From Vreelandella olivaria (GTDB lineage Bacteria; Pseudomonadota; Gammaproteobacteria; Pseudomonadales; Halomonadaceae): a stretch of DNA of 64,000 bases. Positions within the stretch are counted from its first letter, which is position 1. Every line of letters begins with the position of its first letter. A program made the position numbers and the translations under genes. Shown here piece by piece: positions 43,904 through 54,472 of the stretch. Where the stretch lies: assembly GCA_004295565.1 (NCBI GenBank), contig AP019416.1, positions 248,001-312,000 on the forward strand, in the 5' to 3' direction. The notes beneath the pieces are model-generated. The model had not been told where the DNA came from. It saw only the letters and a program-made list of their open reading frames with translations, and ran no database searches.

Positions 43904-44880
43904 ATGCGCAACCTCTTCTCCTCCCAGTGCCGCGCGCTTGGTACATCGATAGCGACGCTGGCTCTTTTATGTGCCGCTTTCGATATCCAGGCTGAAACTC
44001 GTGTGACTTATAAGTCAGCCGCGGCGGGTACGGCCTACTACCTAATGGGCGTAGAGCTCTCTGATGCCATTCGCGAGGGGACTGACGAAGCCATTATCCT
44101 CACCCTCGAAGAGAGCCAGGGTTCTATACAAAACGTGATGGAAGTATCGGCTCGCCAAGGCAATTACGTGTTTACCTCCCCGGCCGTTTTAATTGAGCAG
44201 GCGATGGCTGGCGAGGGGCGTTTGCAGAACATCCGCACCCTCGTTTTCAGGAGATCCGAGGCCTGTTTCCGCTGCCCTCGTTGACCATGCACTTTGTGCT
44301 TGCAGGCGATAAAGGCAGCATCGATTTTTCTGCGCTGGAAGGCAAGCATATATTGATTGGACGTGGCACCTTTAGTGCCCGTGAGGCCACTCGCTACCTG
44401 ACGCTGTTTGGCCTGGAAGGCCGCGTACGAATCGCGGATGCGGCGATTAATAGCGGGCCTGAGGCGATCAAAAACGAACAGATTGATGGTTTTGTTACCG
44501 CAAGTGCCTATCCCTCTCCCAGTGTGCTTGAGGCGGCCAGCAGTCTGCCTATCTCGTTGGTCAGCCTGACCGACGAGCAAATTGAGCAAACCGGGGCGTC
44601 ACGCCAAACGATACCCGGCGGCACTTATCCTGGTATCAACAACGATGTCCATACGACGTCGCTTCCCGTGATTGCCTACACCACAACCGCGATGGACGAA
44701 GAAACGGCCTATAAGCTCACCAAAACGTTTTGGGAGCATCATGAAACCCTGGCGGAGGACGCCCCATGGTGGAGCAGTATTAGCCCCGAAATGCTGGAAA
44801 ACATGGCCGATACCCTTCACCCAGGGGCGCTGCGTTACTATCAGGAAGCGGGGAGCGAGATAGCTGATGCTGTGCGCTAG
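43904..44880 (+). CDS. TAXI-family TRAP transporter solute-binding protein (one frameshift)
   Basis: After a signal peptide (SIATLALLCAAFDIQA), the protein shows the TAXI pattern: YKSAAAGTAYYLMGVELSDAI, later GKHILIGRGTFSAREATRYL and GTYPGINNDVHTTSLPVIAYT. A base is missing near 44245. TAXI proteins bind dicarboxylates or amino acids such as glutamate in the periplasm for a TRAP permease. No TRAP membrane gene is adjacent, so it is an orphan, possibly working with a distant permease or as a sensor. Confidence 0.83.
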
Positions 44881-44921
44881 CTTTTTAGCTCCCCGACAAC
44901 CGGCCCGCAAAGCAACTTACT

Positions 44922-45877
44922 TCAAAAGATCGTAAAGCTTAACGCTATATAAGCGGCGTAGCCTGCGAGCAGCACGGCTCCTTCCCAGCGAGACAGGCGC
45001 ATACCGGTATACAAAAACAGCACCAGTATGCCCGCAGCGCCCAGCATTACCCACTGATCAAACAGGGCCACGCGTGGCGCAAGGGGCAACGGCTGTAAAA
45101 ACGCGGAGATACCCAGAATACCTAACAGGTTGAAAATATTGCTGCCCAGAATATTACCAACGGCAACATCTGCATGACGGCGCAATGCAGCAATGACCGA
45201 TACGGCCATCTCCGGCAGTGAGGTACCCACAGCGACGATGGTTAAGCCGATCACCGCTTCGGAAATACCCATAGCCTGGGCCAAGCCAATGGCGCCGTAC
45301 AAGAGTAGCTGTGAGCCGCCAATCAGCATGCCTAAACCAATCACTAGCGCTACGGCGATCATCCAGCCTGTGGTGGGCAGCTTGGTCATCTCCTCCGCTT
45401 CTGAAGCGTGCATCTCCGCGGCAGGAATATGTTGGCGGCTTTCACTGACATAGGCCCAAATAAGATAGCCGACGAGCCCTGTTATAAAAATTCCCGCATC
45501 TATACGCCCTAGTGCACCGCCGAAGGAGAGTCCAATAAACAGCAGGCTAGCCAGCACCATCACCAAGCCATCCCGGCGCAGCGCTAATGGTTGAACCACC
45601 ATGGGGCAAATAACCGCGCACATACCCAGAATCAATAAGATATTGCCGATATTACTACCCACAATGTTGCCAACCGCAATGTCAGGCTGCTGGTTCATCG
45701 CGGCATCAATCGAAACGACGAGTTCAGGGGCAGAAGTACCAAACCCCACCACCACAAGCCCTGTTAGCAGTGGCGAAACGCCAACTCTTCGCGCGCCAGC
45801 CACCGCGCCGCGAATGAGCGACTCCCTCCGAGAGTCAATAGGGCAATACCTGCCAACAAACTAAGACCATATAGCAT
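44922..45877 (-). CDS. Sodium/calcium exchanger family (CaCA) protein, YrbG-like (one frameshift)
   Basis: Two inverted alpha repeats are clear: GFGTSAPELVVS with GNIVGSNIGNILLILG, and AVGTSLPEMAVSVIAA with GNILGSNIFNLLGILG. The start is ATG at 45877 (MLYGLSLLAGIALLTLGG), and a run with three G instead of four near 45825 breaks the frame before ESLIRGAVAGARRVGVSP. About 318 residues with ten helices. It exchanges cations such as Ca2+ for Na+ or H+ at the inner membrane. Confidence 0.88.
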
Positions 45878-46244
45878 GTTAAAACCTCTTCTAAAGTGCT
45901 CGCCAGGCCGCGAATGACGCGGGTTTTACCGGGCAAGCCAAGCGCGCTAGGCGGACGAATTAGTAGTGCCTAGCTCACTGGCAAGATTAAGGCTATTTTT
46001 GATAATTTGCGCGTTTTTGAATGATGATGACAGCAGAACAACAAAATAAAAAACATAAAGGCTTTGACCTACTGTTGACGACGTGACAGGATGTGCGCAG
46101 TTAGTAAGTTAGCAAGCAAGCATGGTTCCAGAAACATTCGAATTCTTTCGGTAGTCTGTAATTGTATTCCTTGTTCTACTCACTATTTATCTGGGTAATA
46201 CCAGGATTTCTACAATTCGCGACTTGCGAAAAGGATTTAATATC
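45878..46244. other. Intergenic region with long cold-shock leader
   Basis: No protein gene is visible. The right part is AT-rich and probably forms the long 5-prime leader of the cold-shock gene, which in this family folds to control translation at low temperature. Promoters of the divergent CaCA gene should be at the left end. Confidence 0.5.
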
Positions 46245-46450
46245 ATGGCAACTGGCACAGTTAAGTGGTTCAACGATTCTAAAGGCTTCGGTTTCATTGC
46301 TCCTTCTGACGGCAGCGATGACGTTTTTGCTCATTTTTCTGAAATTCAGTCTGATGGCTTCAAAACTCTGCCTGAAGGCGCTAACGTCTCTTTGACGTTA
46401 CCCAAGGTCAGAAAGGCCTTCAAGCTTCAAACATCAAGCTGCTTTCTTAA
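46245..46450 (+). CDS. Cold-shock protein, CspA family (single-base deletion)
   Basis: [18 protein letters not shown] and [10 protein letters not shown] contain both RNA-binding motifs (RNP1 KGFGFI, RNP2 VFAHF). The run in GTCTCTTTGAC has three T where four would give [21 protein letters not shown] and a stop at 46448, the standard 68-residue length. AAAAGGA precedes the start. It binds single-stranded RNA as a chaperone. A GC hairpin follows. Confidence 0.92.
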
Positions 46451-46493
46451 TCCTAGCGATTATTTAAGTTCTCGAATCGTTTAGATTCGATGA

Positions 46494-46519
46494 TCGGCCC
46501 CGCTTTGGCGGGGCCCGAT
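46494..46519 (+). terminator. Hairpin after the cold-shock gene
   Basis: GGCCCCGC pairs with GCGGGGCC around a TTTG loop, extended by GATC/GATG flanks. The T tract is weak, but the position 45 bases after the stop fits a terminator. Confidence 0.65.
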
Positions 46520-46608
46520 GCGTTTGCGCCTGTTAAAAGGGTTTCCTCCCATTAGGCGTACCTTCTGTGTGCTGGAGTCAGGTTGAGATAAGAATGGGTT
46601 TGATTGAT

Positions 46609-46631
46609 GTAATGTTATAATATACCTTTAT
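46609..46631 (+). promoter_or_regulatory. Candidate Zur box upstream of zinT
   Basis: GTAATGTTATAATATACCTT closely matches the gammaproteobacterial Zur operator core AATGTTATAnTATAACATT, strongest on the left half. It lies about 50 bases before zinT, a classic Zur-regulated gene, and overlaps a TATAAT-like -10. Confidence 0.65.
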
Positions 46632-46676
46632 GGCGAAGATGCATTACTTTGCAATCGGCAAAAGGAGAGATCGGAT

Positions 46677-47387
<711 letters not shown>

Positions 47388-47449
47388 GCAGCATCGGCTG
47401 ATACGAACACACCTCCAAATACTTTCGTGTCACTCTTAAAAGAAATGCG

Positions 47450-47474
47450 AAGCGCTGGCCAGATGCCGGCGCTT
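47450..47474 (+). terminator. Terminator after zinT
   Basis: AAGCGCTGGC pairs with GCCGGCGCTT (ten pairs, one G-T), followed by TGCTTTC. It lies about 60 bases past the zinT stop. Confidence 0.7.
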
Positions 47475-47663
47475 TGCTTTCACCACCTCCAGTGCTGAAC
47501 CCCTCCCGCTTGGCCTACTGGCGACACCGGATATAGGTACGCCTATTGCCTCATTTCGGCAGATATGATTTTATTTCTAAATTAATTTAAGGCGCTTGGA
47601 GCTCTCAACAGGGAGGGTTAAGAAGCTGCCCAATAATAAAGTGACGGGAATATAGGAGCGGGT

Positions 47664-48258
47664 ATGGCCACCTATACGCTTTATGACAAAGATGGCAATA
47701 AACTTATCCACAACGATTTACAAAAAAAAGCAAGAGTGGTGTAAAGACGGAGAGCGTCTGGAAACGCGTTTTCTAGCGCTGTATGGTAAAAAAATTGGGC
47801 TTGAGGCTCAATGAAGAAAAGTTACGTGACTCAACAGTGCCCGATTTTATTCATACTGAATCAGGCAGGTACGTTGACCTTAAAAGCCAAACGACACCGT
47901 TTTTCAATCACACAAGTACGGCGTTGATCCTCAGTACGCAGTAACGTTAAATAAAATCGATGTGGATAGGTACTATCAGTTATATCCCGGCATTATCGTT
48001 CTTTACCATGTGAACTGGATAGCGGTAAAGATGGTAAGTGGTTATGGGAAAACAGCGGAAGTAAAAGCAATGGAAGGAATTTGGGCGGCCACTATCAACA
48101 AAATAAAAGCCATGTGTACGCCTGAAAATCTCCATGCGTATTTACAGCGCACTAATGACAAACAGGGTAATGCCCGAGATAGCTATGTGCTGAACCTAAA
48201 GCACGATCACTTCAAAGTTATTGAAGATGATAAGCAGAATCTAAAGCGGCTCAATTGA
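47664..48258 (+). CDS. Unrecognised protein with PD-(D/E)XK nuclease-like motif (about three frameshifts)
   Basis: I do not recognise the family. Joined across breaks near 47728, 47800 and 47910, it is about 198 residues beginning MATYTLYDKDGNKLIH. A segment ERLETRFLALYGKKIGL, then VPDFIHTE and YVDLKSQTTPFF, spaced like the E, PD and (D/E)xK elements of PD-(D/E)XK nucleases. The second half has YYQLYPGIIVLYHVNW and a lysine-rich end. It is AT-rich compared with neighbours and stands alone, which hints at horizontal origin. Nuclease activity is inference only. Confidence 0.5.
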
Positions 48259-48289
48259 GCTGTTAGATGATAGCAACAACGGCCATAGC

Positions 48290-49105
48290 TCATTTGTGTT
48301 CTGTTAACTGTGCGAACAGCGGCATCAGTAGCGCGAAAAGTTCTGCCTGGGACGAAATGCAGCACTTGGCGTAGAGCTGGCGGCGGAAGACTTTAACTGT
48401 CTGAAGGCTGACCTCCAGGTGTAGGCTGATGGATAAGGATGAGTGGCCTCTTAAAATAAACAGAGCCACTTCCGCTTGGCGTGGGCTCAGTCGAATGTCG
48501 TGTTGTTGATCCAATGCCTGCCTTAGGCGTTCCTCTAGAGGCGCTGGCGCCGCCTTAATCACCCCTTCAAAACGGTAATCTTGCCAGTGCTTTTTCAGCA
48601 AGCTGCTAAGGGTGAATGCGTACTGTTGCAGTACCTCAAGCTCACGTTTATTGAAGGGTTTACCACTAGAGCGATCTCTACCAAGACAGGCGGTTAGCGT
48701 AACATCCGTCGTGATATTGGCGAACACTGCCACCTCGTCTAGCAGCGTGGTCTGCTGGTAGTAATTCTTATAGTAATGTGTGCGTCGAAAGTGGTCAGGC
48801 GCCACGTCCCTCAATCGGCGTATGCCTTGAACATCACCTCTGAGGTGCTCGCGGTAAAATGGATCCAGCAGGTAATCTCCACCAAGGTATTGGCTATCCA
48901 TTGGTAGGTAAACGACAGGGTCGGTGTATTCCCGATAGAGCACCGCTGGCCGATGTTCGCCGTGATAAGCGATGATGATCAAGTTATCGAATGCCGCTAG
49001 GTGTTTCACCAAGCTTGAGAAATGTTGAGGCAACGCAGGGGTCGCCAACGCCATGAGGGTATTGCCCAGTGCTTCGTCAATTTCGCTATGCGTCACCCAT
49101 TTCAC
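48290..49105 (-). CDS. LuxR family transcriptional regulator
   Basis: Intact, 271 residues. The C-terminal 65 residues are a LuxR/GerE helix-turn-helix: LSPRQAEVALFILRGHSSLSISLHLEVSLQTVKVFRRQLY. The N-terminal ~190 residues are an unassigned sensor with no receiver aspartate pattern and no autoinducer-binding signature that I can see. It is divergent from the APC permease-nitrilase set and probably regulates it. Confidence 0.85.
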   Translation of the reverse strand: MKWVTHSEIDEALGNTLMALATPALPQHFSSLVKHLAAFDNLIIIAYHGEHRPAVLYREYTDPVVYLPMDSQYLGGDYLLDPFYREHLRGDVQGIRRLRDVAPDHFRRTHYYKNYYQQTTLLDEVAVFANITTDVTLTACLGRDRSSGKPFNKRELEVLQQYAFTLSSLLKKHWQDYRFEGVIKAAPAPLEERLRQALDQQHDIRLSPRQAEVALFILRGHSSLSISLHLEVSLQTVKVFRRQLYAKCCISSQAELFALLMPLFAQLTEHK

Positions 49106-49356
49106 ATCCTCTGGCCCATACCACGCTGGGGTTATATACGATCCGCTGAGCTGCCAATACCGTTCTAGATAGGTTGGCTACTAAGCAACTCAGTCTAGCT
49201 GGAGAGCTGCAACGCCAGCAACTGAGGGTTATTAGCCGATCATAAACGGTAGCAAGCTGGTCTAGCCCCGGCGGCTGGCTTGATCAACCACCTCTTCGTT
49301 TTGTGCCGGCTCAGCGATTGCCCGCTGTCGGTTGCAGCGTTTCCTGGAGATGGATC

Positions 49357-50732
49357 ATGACGGATAACAATATCAAACTGGAAAGAACCCTATCCCTAAA
49401 AGCCGTGGTGCTGTTTGGCCTGGCCTATATGACGCCCTTGATCGTGCTGGGCACTTTCGGTGTGATTGCCAGCACGAGCAATGGCGCCGTACCCACTGCT
49501 TATCTTATTACCACCGCTGCCATGCTCTTCACGGCCTACAGCTACGGCATTATGGCGCGTACTTATCCGGTAGCCGGGTCTGCCTATACCTACGCACGCA
49601 GAGCTATCGACTCCCGGGTTGGCTTTATGGTGGGGTGGAGCGTGCTGCTGGATTATTTCTTCCTGCCCATGGTGATCTGGTTGATCGGCGCTGCTTACTT
49701 GAATGCACGCTTTCCTGAAGTGCCGAGCTGGATATTTCTGCTCGGCTTCATTGGGATCACCACCTTCTTGAATATCTACGGCATCAAGTTAGCGTCCAAA
49801 GTGAACTCGCTGCTGATGGTCTTCCAGATATTGGTGATCGCCTTCTTCGTGCTGTTGTCGGTTCGTCATGTCTTTGCGACCGGCGGCAGCGACGCACTTT
49901 TAGCCTGGGGCCGTTCTTGGGTGAGGATGCTGGGTTTACCGCGATTGCCGCGGGCGCAGCGGTGGCTGCTTACTCGTTTCTTGGCTTTGATGCCGTCACC
50001 ACACTGACCGAAGAAACCATTGATCCAAAGCGCAATATCCCCAAGGCCATCATGCTGACTGCTCTGATCGGCGGCGGTATCTACGTGCTAGTGGGTTACA
50101 CAACGCAGCTGGTGCATCCTGGCAGCAACTTCGTAAATTCCGATTCCGCGGCCTTCGAGATAGCCACGACCATCGGTGCGGATCTCTTCGGGGCTATCTT
50201 TCTGGCCGGTATGGTGCTCGCTCAGTTCACGTCTGGCCTGGCCGCCCAAGCAAGTGCCTCACGGCTGCTGTTTGCCATGGGGCGGGATGCGGTACTGCCA
50301 CCGAAGCTGTTCGGTGGGCTGCACGCGCGCTTCCATACGCCGGTGTTCAACATCGTGTTAACGGGCGCCATTGGCATTATCGCCTTGTTCCTCGATGTGT
50401 TATCGGCTGCCTCGTTTATCAACTTCGGTGCCTTTATCGCCTTCACGATGGTTAACCTGTCAGTCATCTTTCTGGTCAGCAAAGACGCCGAGGCAAAGCG
50501 CCAGTATGGTGTGATTCGAGGGATGCTGGTGCCGCTCATCGGTGCCCTGGTTAACCTATGGCTGATGAGTAAGCTGGATATCAACGCCTTTATTCTTGGG
50601 CTGATCTGGCTTTCCATTGGCCTCGCCCAGTTGGCTTATCTGACTCGTTTCTTCCGCCGCGAGCCGCCGGAAGTGGCCTTTGATGACTCAGAACCCGAGT
50701 CAGGATCCGTCTCGGCAAAAGCAACCCTGTAA
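49357..50732 (+). CDS. APC superfamily amino acid/amine permease (one frameshift)
   Basis: About twelve membrane helices; the N-terminus has the APC pattern VVLFGLAYMTPLIVLGTFGVIAST and YPVAGSAYTYARRAID. A base is missing near 49912; the rest reads FLGFDAVTTLTEETIDPKRNIPKAI, typical of putrescine/amino acid transporters of the PuuP type, and ASRLLFAMGRD. It precedes a nitrilase-family gene by 13 bases, so it may import that enzyme's substrate. Confidence 0.87.
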
Positions 50733-50745
50733 ACGGAGATCTACC

Positions 50746-51632
50746 ATGTCCAGAAATTTGCCTGTCCTTGTGGTGCAGGAAGCCTCGCGGCCGCACGGCA
50801 TTGACTCCGAACTGCTGGACTTCGAGGCCGAGCTGGCGGCACACCTGAGCGACTTCGGGGCTGATTTTGAACCGCCAAGGATGGTGGTTTATCCGGAACT
50901 CCATCTATGTGGTGCCACGGGTACGCCGGAGCAGCGCAAGGAGCAACTGGAAGCCGCGGCTGAGCCGATCGATGGCCCCCGTCACCAGCACTTATCACGT
51001 ATCGCCCGCAACCTGGGGGTATGGCTGCTGCCCGGCACAGTATGCGAACGGGGAGAGGGCGGGCATCTGTACAACACCGCACCGGTGTATTCGCCCGAAG
51101 GTGAGCGAGTGGCCGCCTACCGTAAGTGCTTCCCCTGGCGGCCTTATGAGCCCTATCAGCCAGGAGACCGCTTTGAAGTGTTCGAGGTGCCGGGCATAGG
51201 TCGGGTCGGCCTGGCCATCTGCTACGACATCTGGTTTCCCGAGACGGTGCGGCAGCTCGCTTGGCTGGGGGCGGAAGTGATCATCAACCAGGTGGCCACC
51301 ACTACCTGCGACCGCGCTCAAGAGCAAATCCTGGTGCAGGCCAATGCTATTTTCAATCAGGTGTATATGGTCAGCGCCAACTCGGCCGCGCCAGCGGGGA
51401 GGGGCAGAGTTTGATCGTCGATCCCGAAGGCCGTATCCGCGCCAGTATGCCCGGCGCCACCCCAGGCATTCTCACCGATGTACTTAACATTGATGAGGTC
51501 GAGCGGGTGCGTACCTTCGGCACTGCGGGATTGAACCGAATGTGGTCTCAATTCCGGGAGGACGACCCGGTGCTAGAATTACCCATGTACGAAGGGCGCA
51601 TTGATCCACGTAAGTGGAGGGAAAAGCGTTAA
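50746..51632 (+). CDS. Carbon-nitrogen hydrolase (nitrilase superfamily) (one frameshift)
   Basis: The catalytic triad is visible: Glu in VYPELHLC, Lys in AYRKCFPWRPYEPY and Cys in AICYDIWFPETVRQL. A base is missing near 51403; after it comes SLIVDPEGRIRASMPG and a stop at 51632. About 296 residues. It hydrolyses an amide or nitrile. Its position between an amino acid/amine permease and a sulfurtransferase suggests a small catabolic pathway, but the substrate is unknown. GGAGAT precedes the start. Confidence 0.88.
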
Positions 51633-51821
51633 TCAGCCTACCACCATCACTGGAGAAAAAGGCGATATGGACACGGCTCCAGCACCCGATCCAATCGGCA
51701 TGCCCGGCGCTCTGCAACTCGTCGATCAGCATACTGTGGATTACGCGATCCGCGTTAACTTGCTGGTCTCGCCCGTCCGCGATCATGTACTGTTGCATGT
51801 CGACCTAGACCGGAGAACACC

Positions 51822-52669
51822 ATGCCTTCCCCCCTCGTGACCACCGACTGGCTGCAGGACAATCTGGATAACGAACATTTGGTACTGATCGACGCTAGCA
51901 TGGCCAATGTCGTTGGCAAGGAGCCGATCGTTTATGACCGTCCGATGTTGATCCCGGGAAGTTTCCGGATCGACCTGGAAGGAGCGCTTTGCGATACCGG
52001 AGCTTCCCAAGCTCACGCCTTCCCGACGGAAGAGCAGTTCACGGCGGAGGCCCGTAGATTGGGCATCGGGCCCGAGAGCTTGGTGGTGTTGTACGACGAT
52101 CAGGGTATCTACTCGGCACCACGAGCCTGGTGGATTCTGCGGGCTATGGGCCTCAAACAGGTGTTTGTTCTAGATGGCGGCCTGCCGCAGTGGTTGGCCG
52201 AAGGTCGGGACACCGTTTCTGCTTCGGTGGCAGTTGCGGCCAAGCATGGCAGCGTGGTTGGCAAGCTCGACCACACCCTGGTTCGAGATTCTGCCTACGT
52301 TTTCCAGCACCTGGAGGACGAGCAAGTAACGGTCATCGATGCGCGATCACAGGCACGTTTCCTGGCGCAAGCGCCAGAACCCAGGCCTGGTGTGCGCGGT
52401 GGTCACATCCCCAATTCCCTCAACCTGCCGTTTACAGAGGTGCTGGAGGGTCATCGGTTCAAGCCAGCCAGCCAGCTGGCGTCAACGTTGCCCACCTCGC
52501 TCCCTCCCTTCAGCCCAGCAACGGGCACCAACTGGTGTTTTCCTGTGGTTCCGGCATCACCGCCTGCATCATCCTACTGGCGGCCGAGCTGGCCGGGTAT
52601 ACTCAGCTGTCGCTGTACGACGGTTCCTGGGCCGACTGGGGCAGCAGTGAGTCATTGCCGGTGGCGTAG
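51822..52669 (+). CDS. 3-mercaptopyruvate sulfurtransferase, two rhodanese domains (one frameshift)
   Basis: The first rhodanese domain holds LVLIDASM and YDDQGIYSAPRAWWILRAMGL; the second has VIDARSQARF and GHIPNSLNLPF. Near 52505 a base is missing, and the active-site loop continues in the other frame as FSCGSGITACIILLAAELAGY, ending SWADWGS. The CGSGITA loop is that of mercaptopyruvate sulfurtransferases rather than thiosulfate enzymes. It transfers sulfane sulfur to thiols or cyanide. About 283 residues. Confidence 0.88.
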
Positions 52670-52893
52670 CGGACATCATCTCGCTACAAGAGGAATTGGC
52701 AGTTCCTAACAATCACAGGCACGGCGACGTCTACTCTTTGCGGCTTCGCCTCCATTACAAGGCCACCGCTAAGCTCAGCGCTAGGCGCTTTCTGGTCGAC
52801 GTAGTAGCCCTATGTCAGCTACAGAAATCGCTATAACCACTGTGGTCTGGAACATTCTCTCCCTGATTCCGGGTTGGATATCGCCTGTAGGCA

Positions 52894-53781
52894 TCACTGA
52901 AGCAGCTCGATAAGAATATCAGCAACGTGTCGAACGACAGGATCCTTCTCATGGCGCAGATGCCATGCCAAGTGCAGGGTAAAGCCGGGCACCGGCACCG
53001 GGGGCGGTAGAGATATTAGGGTTGTGAAGTCAGCGACGACACGAGAAGGCAGCATGGCGATCATATCGGATCCCTGCAGCAGCGCTGGCACCATCTGGAA
53101 GTTCGGTACTACCGCACCAACCCGGCGTGATCGTCCCAGCTTAGCAAATTCCGTATCCAGCGGTGTCCGTGTCTCTCCGCGCCCAGAGATGATGATGTGC
53201 GGGTATTCCAGCCAAGTGTTCAGATTGAAATTGGCGGCGGCAGGATGCCCAGCGCGCATGGCGACGACATAGTGTTCAACGAACACCTCTTCACGATGCA
53301 ACTTTTCCTCGGCAGATGAGAAAACGGAGATAGCAAGGTCTGTCGAACCGTCGATGAGTGCCTGACGGGCAGCCTCGGCGCCATGCCAGGGCTGGATCAC
53401 TATATCGACGCCAGGAGCTGAGCGCTGCAGTTCCTGCTGCAAGGGCGCGGTTACGAACACCGCCGGATAGTCTGCCATGGCGATCCGCACTGTTTTGCGT
53501 ATTTCAGCCAGCGGCACCTGGGTGGATCAACAAGATTCACCACCTCCGCAAGTAGCGATTTCAGCGGCGCACGCAGTGCCTCCGCCTTAAGCGTTAAGCC
53601 GCATCGTGCCGCGGCCGCGCTCCAGCAACTCATCACGGAAGAGATAACGGCAGCGTTGCAGTGCGGCGGAGGCGGCAGGCTGTGACATGCCCAGCTTATC
53701 GGCAGCATGGCTGACATGCGCCTCATCCAGAAGCGCATCAAGGACAACGAGCAGGTTGAGGTCGAGAGAGCGAAGATTCAT
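52894..53781 (-). CDS. LysR family transcriptional regulator (two frameshifts)
   Basis: The N-terminal helix-turn-helix is clear: LRSLDLNLLVVLDALLDEAHVSHAADKLGMSQPAASAALQR. Breaks lie near 53595 and 53525; the effector-binding domain then reads ETRIA-like VRIAMADYPAVFVTAPLQQEL through HYVVAMRAGHP to ADILIELLQ. About 296 residues. It is divergent from the oxidoreductase-carotenoid oxygenase pair, the standard arrangement for a LysR activator and its target operon. Confidence 0.88.
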
Positions 53782-53787
53782 GAAACA

Positions 53788-53806
53788 AATAATAGAACAT
53801 ATTATT
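53788..53806. promoter_or_regulatory. Candidate LysR operator
   Basis: AATAATA-GAACA-TATTATT is a perfect 7-base inverted repeat of the T-N11-A type bound by LysR regulators. It lies seven bases upstream of the LysR start and about 70 before the divergent oxidoreductase gene. Confidence 0.6.
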
Positions 53807-53875
53807 AATCGATTGGAGTAATTTTGGTCGTGGGTGCATCGTTTCCGTGCAGTTACCTAAAGGAGGCGAAACCCC

Positions 53876-54472
53876 ATGACTAAGACGCTCATTCTTCTGT
53901 TCCACCCCGATCTTGCGCACTCGAAGGCCAACGCTGCGCTAGCTGCGGCAGCGGCCAAGCTACCCGCCGTGGAGCTCGTCGATATGCAAGCCATCTATCC
54001 CCATGGCATCGATCTATCCAAAGACGGCGAGCGCGAGGCCCGGCGGCTGCTTGAATGCGACCGTATCGTGCTGCAGTTCCCCATCCAGTGGTATTCCACG
54101 CCGCCGCTGCTAAAAGCCTGGCAGGATGCCGTGCTGACGCGGATGTTCTACATCGCCTACGAGTCTGAAGGGCGTATGTTGGAAGGCACGCCACTCATGG
54201 TGGCCGCAACGGCTGGCAACATACCCGATGCCTACCGGTCTGGCGGGCGCAACATGTTCACAATTAATGCGCTTCTCGCTCCGTTGCAGGCCACCGCCCA
54301 TCGCTGTGGTCTGCCGTGGGCCGAGCCTTTTGTTCTCTATCAGGCCGACAAGCTGTCAGCGGAAGCACTTGATGCTGCTGCCGCTGATTATGCCGCTGCA
54401 CTCAAGCGCTGGATCGTAAGCAGTACAGCGCTCTGTGGGCAGGAGCCGGAGCAAAGGAGAGCAGCCCAATGA
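53876..54472 (+). CDS. NAD(P)H-dependent FMN oxidoreductase, KefF/MdaB-like flavodoxin fold
   Basis: Intact, 198 residues, beginning TLILLFHPDLAHSKAN, the flavin-binding strand-turn of NAD(P)H quinone reductases. The motif RIVLQFPIQWYSTPPLLKAWQDAVL is the classic family signature. It is preceded by a strong AAAGGAGG. It overlaps the next gene by four bases. It may reduce a quinone or supply electrons or detoxify a quinone-like product linked to the downstream oxygenase. Confidence 0.9.
   Translation: MTKTLILLFHPDLAHSKANAALAAAAAKLPAVELVDMQAIYPHGIDLSKDGEREARRLLECDRIVLQFPIQWYSTPPLLKAWQDAVLTRMFYIAYESEGRMLEGTPLMVAATAGNIPDAYRSGGRNMFTINALLAPLQATAHRCGLPWAEPFVLYQADKLSAEALDAAAADYAAALKRWIVSSTALCGQEPEQRRAAQ

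Noticed and set aside
51667-51840. Possible 58-residue gene between the nitrilase and sulfurtransferase genes
   Set aside because: It has a weak ribosome site and overlaps the next start, with no recognisable motif; not strong enough to call.
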